The notes under the pieces are model-generated. The model did no database searches and was not told the origin of the DNA. It was given only the letters and a program-made list of their open reading frames with translations. From assembly GCA_900491605.1 (NCBI GenBank), contig UESW01004768.1, positions 582,449 through 646,448 on the forward strand: a stretch of 64,000 nucleotides of DNA, written 5' to 3'. Source of the stretch: Calamus simplicifolius. Lineage: Eukaryota; Streptophyta; Magnoliopsida; Arecales; Arecaceae. Positions 11,750 to 22,383 of this stretch are shown here, piece by piece (position 1 is the first letter of the stretch; each line of letters begins with the position of its first letter). The position numbers and the translations under genes were made by a program.

Positions 11750-12640
11750 ATGCTTCTTTATGTTCTAGTTTTTGTTGGTGATCCAACCATCAAGCATGCA
11801 ATGTTCCAGGATGGGACAGCACAGGTTTCACTAAAACATAAAAACACAACAGATGCCACCAACCTGTCACAATTCGTTGAATTTATATTTCCGGGATGTC
11901 GGTTTGTGGATGCGAGAAAGCTTTTGCACAAGGACAACATAGATTTGGTTTTTTGTTCATGTTGGATATAGCTCCTCTCATACCAGAAGCCTAGACCAAG
12001 CAAGTGATAGGCAATCATCTTTGTAGGCAGTTCACTAGTCCCAAGAATACTGTCGTGAGATTCACAAAGGAAGGTAGCATTGCCAACCCCTACATCCATA
12101 GAGATATCAGAGATTTCTGCACAGATCTTGATGGAGCTTCCAAAGAGAGTGGAGATAATTTCAATGTTCTTTCCATTGTATATGGTATCAATAAGGAAAA
12201 GTTGAGTGATGAGTTTCTCTAGAAACTTGTAGCTTACTGTGGTCGAGGAACTTCAGAAATATGTATCACAGCTAGTTTTCAGCTGCCATAACGCAAGCAG
12301 ACTATTGATGACGGATCTGTAGGCGCTAGGTAACAAATTATGACCAATGAATTTTTGTTGAAACTGTGACTCAGCTGGGCATTGTAGAATTTGATCAAAT
12401 CCATAACACAAAAGAATTTATTCCAAATCAGTTTATTCAAGACCTTCATACAATATTGATATCAAGGTTGAGAATGATGAAGAGTTCTGCAAAAATTCAG
12501 ATAAAATGGATGTATCACATGAAGTAGAAATACTGATCATTAAATGAACAAATAGGTATTTCCGGGTGACATGGGCTCGAACAGACAAACACTTCTAATC
12601 ACTGATGGATGGGTCTCACTTGTAATCCAAAAAACTGATA
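11750..12640 (+). pseudogene. Decayed plus-strand coding segment, protein not recognised
   Basis: Two open stretches read as coherent, ordinary-composition protein: 11750-11971 (HAMFQDGTAQVSLKHKN, LSQFVEFIFPGCRFVDARKL) and 12004-12222 (VIGNHLCRQFTSPKNTVVRF, YIHRDIRDFCTDLDGAS, NVLSIVYGINKEKLSDEFL). They are joined by a frameshift near 11965. The second frame continues past stops at about 12222, 12291 and 12330 with plausible peptide (KLVAYCGRGTSEICITASFQ). This is the pattern of a degenerated coding exon or retrocopy lying tail to tail with VHA-E. I cannot name the family. It could also be chance; the length of sensible sequence across stops argues against that. Confidence 0.4.
12417..12422 (-). 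terminator. Candidate poly(A) signal of the VHA-E gene
   Basis: AATAAA on the minus strand lies about 250 nt downstream of the VHA-E stop codon, a usual 3' UTR distance for plants. Plant poly(A) signals are loose, so this is only a candidate. Confidence 0.3.
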
Positions 12641-12670
12641 TTTGCAATGTTGCCAAATTGCACCAGTTGA

Positions 12671-15241
12671 TCAAGCAACCACCTGGCCAAAAAGACACTT
12701 CCGGATCTGCAGTGAAAGAGGCAAAAGTTGTAGTTGGAGCAAGTTAGTAGAGATTATCTATCTGATGGAATTAGATCTGAAACAGACTATAAAAACAAAA
12801 TCCAGTAGAAATTGGAACTTGTTTTGATAAAATTCTGGAGATTAATGCCTCACATAGGAAGGAGTAATGTAATTATGCTGTCATGACAAATTTCACAAAA
12901 TATGTCTGAACATATCAAAGTTACTGAGAAAGTGCTGCAAGACCCACAAAGGATTAAATAATCAATGAAGTAATAAAGAACCATGAATAATAAATGAACT
13001 TCAGCCTGGGATCATGCTGTCTCCATCATCAGACAAAGGTCTTCGTAGACTAGAGTCAATATCACACCTAAATATATTTTGCTTAAAGTATGCACAGATT
13101 GTTCCCCTTACTAAATTCAAGTTATTCTGCAAATAATTGAGTCAACATTTAGACAGTTTTTGTTTAGCAGAGGGAGCAACAGGGAGTAACACGTTAGCAA
13201 ATAATATCATGATTTTTGAAACAAAAAGGGTGGCCTAAAGTTCCTACCATTTCAGGGTCTAAGAAGGATTAGATGTACCAACTTTACCCCAACATATTTT
13301 AGTGTTTTAAATTTATGCCTTCTAAATCACAATAGAGGAGCAACCTCAAGGCTCAACCTCCATGATTTTTGAAACAAAATATCAGAAAATTAGAATTTAA
13401 ATCAACAAAATAGACAGACTAGAAGGCTCAAAGAAATATGCATGAAATAAATTTCTGCCTTAAAGTGCCATTCAAAATAGAAACAAGAAGGGGAGGGGGC
13501 AGTCCAAGCCCAGATAGTCTGTTTGCTTTTTCCAAAAACATTATATCACTGACCTGCACTAATGGTGGGACAATGATTATACACTGTCAGACAGTGATTG
13601 GCTTGGAGTGGATAGATAAGGGTGTCCACACGGAAAATTTCTACATGTGCACTAGGGGAAGATAGTTGTTCAATATTAACAAAGCACTCTGTTTCCCAAA
13701 AAAATTGTCAAACTCTCGATAAAGCTCAAGGAAGAGAAGGCATCAAGTGGAGAGAAATTGAGTACCTCTGGCAGTTTCTTCCGGAAGGCAACATCCAGCC
13801 TTGCATCAAGTGTGTTTTCACAGACAATCTTCCCATCTATAGAAGCCAAGACGACACCTCCAGAGCTGAATCATTAAAGTTTACCGTCATCAGTCATTAA
13901 AGAAAGTAAAATTAGAGTCAGCGGTAAACAGGAAGAAAACATGAAATTAAAGTCCCACAGGATTAAGGAGTTAACAGCTAAAACACTAATGCAACCATAA
14001 AAAGAGAGTAATATCACATTACTGAATAAATTTTATCCTTCACGTATTAAATAATCAGTTTCATGAAGGGACAAAAAAAAAAGAGTGATGTACAACAGCC
14101 CACAGAGATTGAATAATTTTTTGACTGATAAATATGGGCCTTGATTTCTAAGATCACGGTGTACTTGGCATGAAAAATTAGAGATTTTTAGCCTTATTAC
14201 CTACATGTATGGACTATGGACCAGGCTAAAAAATTAAACAATAAGAGGATTTACAGTCAGAGTTGATGGGTATTTAAAATCACTAGATTAAACGAATGGG
14301 GATTTCCTTGGAAATTTATTCTCCAAATGTGACAGTTCTTTGAATAGAGATGATTGTGGTAGATAATGAATCATGTAATACTCACTGGCGTATGGACCAT
14401 AAATTGTGCCATCATGAGCACTTATAGATTAATTGAAGACACCTTTTTCCCTTCTCCTGTCTAGATGATGGACTTCACAAAGGACTATCTTAACTTAATC
14501 ATCAGTAAATTTGCAAATATTATGTATTTAGTGGAATAGTTCATTGCAGAATTCAACCATGTTCTCCTGATTGTCTCATCTGGACAGAAGTGTTCAATTA
14601 TTTGGTTGTTGCTATTTTGATGTTGAACTTTGCTTGGCATCTTAATGGCCTACTGATCATTTCACCATCAAAATTCCTCCTGTTTTTTGCAGAGGGAATC
14701 ATCTGATCAGTCCACAGAGAAAAAATAACATCCTCGACAAGTCCTTATATAATAATGGAGTTGTCATGATATAACCAAGATCCATTTTGTCAATTGCCAA
14801 CCTTAATTATATATAAAATGGGTTGCATCTTAAACTTGCAATAATGTTATAGGTAACCGCAATATAGATATAAAGGAATATAAATGAAATCTATAAAAAT
14901 TATTATTATGATAATCACAATTTTTTTGTCTCTAAATGCATGTGCCTACTTGGACTTTAACAAACATGTGGATTTCTTCAACTAACATTTTGATATTTGC
15001 TTCTATCCCTCCAATATATGAAGCTATGATATTTGCTTTTATCCCTCCAATATTCAATTCTGCATTTTACCCAGAAACTATGAGAAATGATTAAACAAAT
15101 ATGTTCCCTTCCAGCTTGTAAATGCATAGAGTTGTCATGTATATAGAAACTAAATTGAAGCAAAAACTCTACAAGTATCCAGTTAAATTTACTAGAATTG
15201 GCCTCTTCCTTATGACTAGATTAGTTCTAATATTCAGCTCA

Positions 15242-15284
<43 letters not shown>

Positions 15285-18200
15285 AAGCACGCGCGTGCTA
15301 GGCTTAGCTACATTCGAATGTAGCCAAGTTCAGGATCCAGTCATCTTCCCCACCTTTAAATCTCCACGAATCCCGAAACCAACCAACCTTTATTACTTTT
15401 TTCAATATAGATTCAAGGGGGAAGATGACCGGATTTAGGCCTAGGCTAATGTAGCCAAGTCTGCCTCTCTCTCTTTATATATAATAACCAAAAATCTATG
15501 AACTCAGATGGAAGTGCATTACCAAAAGGGCCCATGTGCATGATGATGGGTAGGAGCAGGAGGCAGGAACACCTTGTTGTCTACTACAATTTCAGGTGGA
15601 TTAACATTTGCTTTCTCTGCATATTCATGCTTTGCTGAATGCAAAACTGACTCCACAAGATGAAGGTCAGCCTCACGACAGCGCAGTAATACAGCTGGCT
15701 CCTTCAATCTAAGCAAGCTCTAAAGAATGACAAGAGAAGTATTAGCTTAGTAGCAAAAGAATTAAAGATAACAAAAAAGGAATCATCTTAATGAAAACAA
15801 AGTTTCTGGGTAATAATGAACTGTGACATTATATCAGAATAATAGGAAGCGCTGATACAGTAAACAAGTAAGGCAGTTAACGATTTACAAGAACCTTGAT
15901 TTATCTTACTAACGTTAGATAATTACTTCCACTGTATCACATTCAACATCGAAACAAAAATTTATCTAAGCCATGCAGTTTTTTCTTATTTTTGAAACCA
16001 TATTGGGCAATGTGTTTGCCTAGTTGATTAGTTTTTCATTGCATATCATGGTAACGCACCAATTTTGTTTTGTCATAGAAAATGGCTGTAATTTTGTAAG
16101 AATCAAAAACTAGTATCTACAAGAAAATATGCTCTAAAACCTGAACAATCAATTCTTTCAGAAGCTCTTTGTGAGCATGATGACCATGGCTGACATGCAG
16201 GAGTTCCTTCCCAGCAGCCTCCTTCATGGAGTTGACCAATCCATCCTGTGCATGAAGGACTTTGATACGAGAAGCATTCAGCTGTGTAGAATACTCACTG
16301 CAGAAAGAAAAAGAAAACCATGGTATCATGCTGATAGATATGCACACGTAATAGCAATCTAAAAACCTGACAACATACATGCATATATGCATGTCTGTGA
16401 GCATATAGGTTAGAATTTACAAATAACAACGTATTACTTCGCGGTTTTTATATGCCCATACAGGGATTTCTATCTTACACAGTATGTATATGGGTTCCCT
16501 CCATATGACATCTTAAAATATGTCTTAGTGGCTATTGTAATAACTTCAACATTCAAGTATCAGCTTCTGAAATTGGTCATCTATAACAGTAAACTGATTG
16601 TGCATTTTCCTCAAGATCACTGGCCTGTGAAAGCCTCCTCCCCAACTTCTAGATACTTCACTTAGGAAAGGAACACATTAAACCTGTCGGAACTAATTAA
16701 ACCTCATATGGTCTCTCATAACATGCACTATATTGTTGTTCAGTGAATAGAGTTTGCTAGAAAACTTAGTGGAATGTATGAGATAAATTAATGAAATTCA
16801 ATATTGCCACAAAGCCCATTACACAAAATAATGAAATATTTTAACAGAGCTTAACGCTGGTTGCAACTTCGAATCTAGTCAGGAGAAAGCGTCAGCATAA
16901 ACATATAGATAATGACTCAGTTTAAGATTTCTTGATGTGAGTTTGTATTGGTTATAATGTATGTCGTTAGTTTCTTGTCATCTCTTTAGCAGGACAGGGC
17001 TTCAACCATGTCATGCATTCACTAACATAGTGTTTTTCCTTGTTTTAGATTCCATCTTCATCTCTTTTAAGAGATACATTGCTCTATGCTCTAGTACTTT
17101 TGAGATAATTTTCTTTTAATATTTAAAAAATGGAACACTGTTTTAGTGCAAAATTATGAAAAAGTATAGACACAAAATCAGCCACAAACAGTGAATAAGA
17201 AAAGAAAAGAAATTAACACATCAGGGGTTGGCAGCTACGACCAACTAGAACAAAAAGAAAAGAAAATGAATGTCAAACAGTCAAGGACCAAAAGAGAAGA
17301 GGCGTCAAGTAGCTTACATTTTTCTTCGAATTTCGACCTGCTTCTCCTTGCGTTCATATTCTTGTCTGATTTTCTTCTTTTCAGCTTCGAGAAGTTGCAA
17401 CTTCTCAATGTTAAATTCCTACGAGGCCATCAAAGCATAGAACCAAGATATTAGGGGCAGAATTTTTTTTTAAAAAAAATCCAATCGTTAAAATAATATT
17501 CATATAAGCACACCTGCACTTATAACAAATCAGCAATATATAAAAAGACAATTTTGCATTGCAATGAAATCCTTTTTCATTACAAAAAAAAAATCCACTT
17601 AGTAATCTGATTATCAGTTTCCATGCATACATAAATACATATATCCATATAAACACAAATGCATGTATACATGCATGCATGCATGTGTATGTATATATAT
17701 TATCTGAATTTTCATGATTGTAAATTTTAAATCTTATCATTTAGTACTTAATCCTTCATTAAGACATTGAAGCTTATGCTGAATGATCTGTCTGATTAGT
17801 TGCCTGGCATGAAAGGGAAACGAATAGTACCAATCGGCTTGTTAAGTGAAACTTTCTTTTTTATGATTTTAAGTTGTCTTTCCTACCCGACAAGCAGCTA
17901 ATTCTTCATCAACAACTTGTCAATCTAATGGGCTTCCATCGAGCCATTAAAGGATTTAGGAAGAGCAAGAAAAATGAGTACTGTTAACAAAAATTTCACA
18001 AATTTAGGATGCAAATCTCCGGCAGCTGCTAGATGATCTCATCCGTAACTTCTGGAATGTACCATAGCTTTATAATCAGAAAGAAAACACCGAAAAAACC
18101 ACCAGAACACCAAATGATCGAACGAAATATTAGCGATCTGAACAAACGCAACGACCCTAAGACTCAAAAGATCACTTTTTTTTCTTGGTGTTCTCGTAGA

Positions 18201-18557
18201 ATCTTGAGTGGATCGCATCAGCGTCCAAATGACAATCCTATTAATCATCACAGCAAGGTTAAAAATTACTCTTCTAAGCTTCTTGCATGCCAAATCATGG
18301 ATTATTACAGAACTCATCGATTAAAATTTCTCCAAAACATCAACCAAAAAAAAGGGGGGGGGGAAGGGGAAATGGTAAGAGGAATGAAAATCGAACAGCA
18401 GAATTTAGCAAAGATACGGGGAAATGGAATCCAAGAAAAGGGGAGAGATCGGAACCTCCTCAGCAGAGACAGAGATCTCGTTGGCCTTCTCCTCCGCCTC
18501 CTGGCGGATGAACCGCACCATCTGCTGGATCTGCTTGGTGACATCTTGATCGTTCAT
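12671..18557 (-). CDS. VHA-E: V-type proton ATPase subunit E, six exons, 230 aa
   Basis: Subunit E is a peripheral stalk component of the vacuolar H+-ATPase. It holds the V1 ATP-hydrolysing head against rotation while protons are pumped into vacuole and endomembranes. Exons on the minus strand: 18557-18456, 17418-17318, 16297-16141, 15719-15523, 13865-13766, 12706-12671. Every intron has GT-AG ends, and the joined frame is 693 nt with no stop before the terminal TGA. Exon 1 gives MNDQDVTKQIQQMVRFIRQE and AEEKANEISVSAEE. Exon 2 gives the charged coiled coil (FNIEKLQLLEAEKKKIRQEY). Exon 3 gives YSTQLNASRIKVL. Exon 4 gives LLRLKEPAVLLRCREADL. Exon 5 gives SGGVVLASIDGKIVCENTLD and ARLDVAFRKKLPE. 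Exon 6 gives IRKCLFGQVVA. The 230 aa length equals that of known plant subunit E proteins. A histidine-rich pair of stretches (HVSHGHHAHK; THHHAHG) is unusual but in frame. The gene looks functional. Confidence 0.96.
15242..15285. repeat. (CA)n-(GA)n compound microsatellite
   Basis: About 14 CA units run directly into about 8 GA units within VHA-E intron 4. Seen directly in the sequence; likely polymorphic. Confidence 0.95.
15299..15461. mobile_element. Small foldback (MITE-like) element in VHA-E intron 4
   Basis: The left arm reads ATGTAGCCAAGTTC, then CCAGTCATCTTCCCC. The right arm reads GGGGGAAGATGACCGG, then CTAATGTAGCCAAGT. The inner arms are inverted complements (GTCATCTTCCCC against GGGGAAGATGAC), and TAGCTACATT on the left pairs with AATGTAGCCA on the right, giving a hairpin of about 160 bp. 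It could be a MITE remnant or a simple inverted duplication. No target duplication was identified. Confidence 0.45.
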
Positions 18558-18685
18558 CTTCAATCGTGCTTTCGAACAGACGATTACCGATCGATCGAGC
18601 TCCCGAGCTTCGAACCTTTCCCCGGCCAAGAGGGAGAAGAGCTCAGCGGGTAGGCGCAGAGGAAAACACCCGATGGCGACCGTAT

Positions 18686-18699
18686 CCCATATTTATGGG
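18686..18699 (-). promoter_or_regulatory. Candidate TATA box of the VHA-E promoter
   Basis: On the minus strand CCCATAAATATGGG lies about 130 bp upstream of the VHA-E ATG. The AT-rich core sits in GC-rich surroundings, a reasonable place for a TATA element with a 5' UTR of roughly 100 nt. The flanking CCC/GGG also makes it nearly palindromic, so a CArG-like reading is possible. Confidence 0.4.
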
Positions 18700-19006
18700 T
18701 GCGTCACTCGAGAGCCGGACGGAGGATTCCCCCGAGGGCGGCGGAGGAGCAAGGGTACAATGCTATGGAGCCCAAGCATTGCTTCCCAAAAGCCCATGGC
18801 ATGGAACAACGGATACATACAACCAATCCTTAAGTTACGCGTAGCAGCGCACCTTCTTTGTGTCCTAGGGTTGTGCCACGATTGGAGCTTTCTTTTATCG
18901 TTCGAGCACTTCTGGCTCTCCGTGACTCCACGCGCATAAGAATTATTATGCGAACGATAAATCTGCCGTCCGGGATTGACTTTAAAAGAATCTGGTCCGC
19001 TACTTT

Positions 19007-19016
19007 ACGACGTCGT
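19007..19016. promoter_or_regulatory. ACGACGTCGT palindrome upstream of VHA-E
   Basis: A perfect 10 bp palindrome with a GACGTC core, the type of site bound by bZIP factors, lies about 450 bp upstream of the VHA-E start codon. A second ACGT core (TGACGTG) lies at 19074-19080. Binding is inference only. Confidence 0.3.
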
Positions 19017-19081
19017 GAAAATATATAAGTGACGGATGAGTGGGACATGGTGTGCGGGGGAGCCGATCCGATGTGACGTGA

Positions 19082-19988
19082 AGCGTGGACGGCAGATCCA
19101 GCTCCCGCATAGAAATGAAAATTTTATTGCGTCGAGGGAAGAAATTTTCCATATCATTTCTTTTATTAAAAAATCACATAAAGAAACCAGAATTCTTGTT
19201 TGCAAAGAATGCATTCACTAAATGTTATTTTAGCTCCAAACCTTCACTCGAAATTTATTTTAATTTTAAAAATTTTATTATCATAATTTATCCCTCGTTG
19301 TTTAAAAATATTTATTTACAACCGGTAATCCAACTCAATCCAGACTCTATGATTTAATCCAACCCTAACTTGATTACAATAAATTTGATTTATATTTAAA
19401 GACTCATAAATAAAGTAAAATTTAAAAATTAAATGCAATCTAAATTTTAGATTGAATATATATTTTTTATTTTGTAATCAATTTGATTTGAACTTGATTC
19501 ATAAATCTCAGTGGTATAATCTTATTTTTTCTTCTCTTCAATTATATTTATATATTTATTAAATAAATTTTAATTAAAATTAATTTTATTTTTATTTTAA
19601 CAATTATTTTTTTACTAATTATATCTAAATATTTATATTTTTATAATTTATTTGAATAAATTTTATTTTTAATTAGTAATATAAATGAGCTAGCTAAATA
19701 TGTTAATATGAATTAGCTAAACACAAATAATTATTTAAATAAATTAAATGAGTTAAAAACATTAAATTTAAATCTGATCTACTTAATATATAGATAAAAG
19801 TAGATCAATCTATTTATGATCTAAAATTGTTTAAATGCAAACCTTTTTTTTTCATTTTCTGAAAGACGGGTAAAAGAGAGCGGGTATAGCATTGCTGGGC
19901 ATACTTCGTTTTTTTTAAAAAATAAGAAGCAGAGGATTACAAACAAATTCATGAGTTGTTGAGGGCCTATAAGCAAAACGGCACCGAA
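19082..19988. other. AT-rich spacer between VHA-E promoter and hAT element
   Basis: Very AT-rich from 19230 to 19800 (repeated short phrases such as TAAATAAATTTTA). No open frame resembles a protein. I see no gene. Confidence 0.5.
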
Positions 19989-20015
19989 CAGTGGAGTTAG
20001 GCACTGGGCCGTGCC
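19989..20015 (+). repeat. hAT left terminal inverted repeat
   Basis: 27 bp beginning CAGTGGAGTTAGGCACTGGG, paired with 32558-32584 at about 21 of 27 positions. It contains the GGGCCGTGCC motif that recurs in the subterminal region. Confidence 0.7.
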
Positions 20016-20672
20016 TCCAGGCCCAACGGGCCGCTTCCTTGGGCATGCCATGCCTAGCACAACCCAGTAACAAACGGATCATGCCGGGCACGGCACGCCC
20101 AAAAAAATATTAGGCCCGGCACGGCCCATGGCCCATGCACGGTACGCCCAAAAAAAATTCAAAACAAGCATGGCCCATCAGGAGTTATGTAGCCGTGGGG
20201 GTTGAAAATAACTATAAACAACTGTATAGCCATTAAGGAAGGATTTTGACCATTTTAACCCCCCCCCCACACCAACAGTGCTATATTAAAGGGTATTTTT
20301 GAAAAAAAAATGTGACTTCTATAAATAGCCCATTCCTTCCTCATTCTTACCACACCAAACCAACTCTTCTTTCCTTCTCTACTACTACTATTTCTCTCTT
20401 GCAAGCTCTAGCAATTTAATTTTTAGTTTGCAAGTGTTCTGGCAAGTGCTCTACAGCTCTAACAAGTGTTTAAGTGCTACACAAGAGGAGGTTCTTATTG
20501 AGAAGTACAAGAGGAAGGAGATCACTTCTTGTTGAGAGGCGACTGGCGAGAGCACAAGAAGAAGCTAAGTAGCTCACAAATCTCGGCTCCATGCCTCCAC
20601 CTCTGATCCTCTTCTCAATTTCTTCTTTTGATTAATTTTTTTTTTTATATTTATTAATTAAAAATTTTAAAT

Positions 20673-22383
20673 ATGGCATCTTATAATGAAAGTAATTTTG
20701 GCATCCACCCTTTTTGTGAGGGTGAAGAAACTAATCCCCAACCCCAAATATAAATTCCCTCTAGAGCCAATGTCAGTCAAACCTCTTCTCATAAGAGGAC
20801 TAGTAATGTTTGGAATGATTTCGATAGAATTATGGTTGATGGAGTCTACAAAGCAAAATGTAGAAAATGTGCAAAACTTTATAGTTGTAATAGTACTTGA
20901 GGAACAGGACATTTAAAAGACATATAGAGACTCATATGATGCATGATTCCCGTCAGCAAAGTACCCTTAATATACAAGAGGGATTACTTGTAGGTATTTT
21001 GTATATAATCATAAAAATCAAAGAAAATTACTTGTAAGATGGATAGTTCATGATGAATTACCTTTTAGTTTATGTGAATCTTATAATTTTGAACATTATG
21101 TTCAATTAGGCATACAACCTGCTTATAGAAGAACTAGTAGGCGTACATTTAGAAGAGTGGTTGTGACAAATTTTTTATCAATGAAATAAAGTTTAATTGA
21201 AACGCTTTCAAATTTAAATGCTTGAATTTCTTTAACTTCTAATATTTGATCGGCATATGTATGTAGTAATTGTTTTATTGATATTACTGCTCATTATATT
21301 GATAAGATTAGCAACTAAATAAATGAATTCTTGTTTTTCGTGCTTTTGATTTTTTGCATTCGAGACAACAAATTTCAAATGCTATTTATCAAACTACATG
21401 CTTATATATATTAATAATAAAATAATATCTATTACTTTTGATAATGCATCTAATAATAATTTTGTTATTGCTTTATTATATGACTCTTTGCATCCCATTT
21501 TAAATGGACAATTATTTCATATTAGATGTGCATATCATATATTAAATCTTTTTGTTCAATCTGGCATGGACATAATTTAAGAGATTATTTCAAAAATTAG
21601 AAATGTAGTTTCTTTTATTCATTCTTCATGAGCAAGACTTTAAGAATTTAAAAATTATGTGAAGATCATGATAAACATTTAAAAAATTTAAATTTGATAT
21701 AATTACTCGTTGAAATAGTACCTATACTATGATACATGATGCATATCCATATAAGAACTTATTAAATGCTTATATTAATGATCGTGGATTGGGATTTATA
21801 TTGACTGAAACTAATTGGAATCAAGGTAAAATTTTAGAAGATTTTTTTGTTACTTTTTATGATGCTACAAATGTTCTTTCTACTATTTATTATCCAACTT
21901 CTTGTTCATTTTTATAAAAAGCATATGTAATTAGTGAAAATTTTAAAGAATATAGAAATGATGATGTTTTAATGCCTATTATACATCATATGGAAATTAA
22001 ATAGAATGAATATTGGAATAGGATATGTCCTTTGCATAACTTAGCTGCTGTTTTTGATTCTAAAGTTAAATTAAATGACATAAATATTTTAATGAATGAA
22101 TATTATGAAATATGAATCAAAATTCTGAACATGCTAAAAATGAGGTAACACGACTTCTTAATATATTTATGTTTTATATGATGATAAAATTTATGGATCT
22201 AGAATACCTGCTCAAAGCTCTGCTTCTTCTTCTAGATCTCGTTCGTCATCTATTTTTTCATTCATTAAAAGACACACACATACTTCATCTTCTTCTTCTT
22301 CATTTTTAAGTAATGAATTAGAATTTTATTTATGAAACGATCTTCATTCTGTATGTGATGAAGATCAAATAGAGAGTCTAGAT
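20673..22383 (+). pseudogene. hAT transposase, N-terminal and catalytic part, degenerate
   Basis: The ATG at 20673 opens MASYNESNFGIHPFCEGEE. The same frame, after a stop, carries the BED zinc finger (NVWNDFDRIMVDGVYKAKCR, then KCAKLYSC and GTGHLK) at about 20800-20920. A one-base shift then leads to RWIVHDELPFSLCESYNFEH. The catalytic core includes SLTSNI followed by a stop where SDIW is usual, SITFDNASNNNFVIALLYDS (21428-21490), and FHIRCAYHILNLFVQSGM. 21729-21917 gives HDAYPYKNLLNAYINDRG. The serine-rich linker and DEDQIESLD end exactly at the Copia-2 target site. Many stops and shifts make it non-functional. It would have excised and reinserted the element. Confidence 0.9.
22379..22383 (+). 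repeat. Copia-2 target-site duplication, left copy (TAGAT)
   Basis: TAGAT immediately before the 5' LTR start at 22384; the identical 5 bp follow the 3' LTR at 31847-31851. Five bases is the usual Ty1/copia duplication. The bases are part of the hAT codons for SLD. Confidence 0.95.

Larger units (their letters stand above)
13866..15522 (-). other. VHA-E intron 4, with microsatellite and foldback insertion
   Basis: A 1657 bp intron flanked by donor GTAATG (15522 leftward) and acceptor TTCAG (13866). It carries a (CA)n/(GA)n microsatellite at 15242-15285 and a small inverted-repeat structure at 15299-15461. Small ORFs inside it are not supported as genes. Intron 1 (17419-18455), intron 2 (16298-17317), intron 3 (15720-16140) and intron 5 (12707-13765) show no other gene. 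Confidence 0.8.

Noticed and set aside
18033..18653. 206 aa plus-strand ORF
   Set aside because: It is antisense to VHA-E exon 1, intron 1 and 5' UTR, and resembles no protein.
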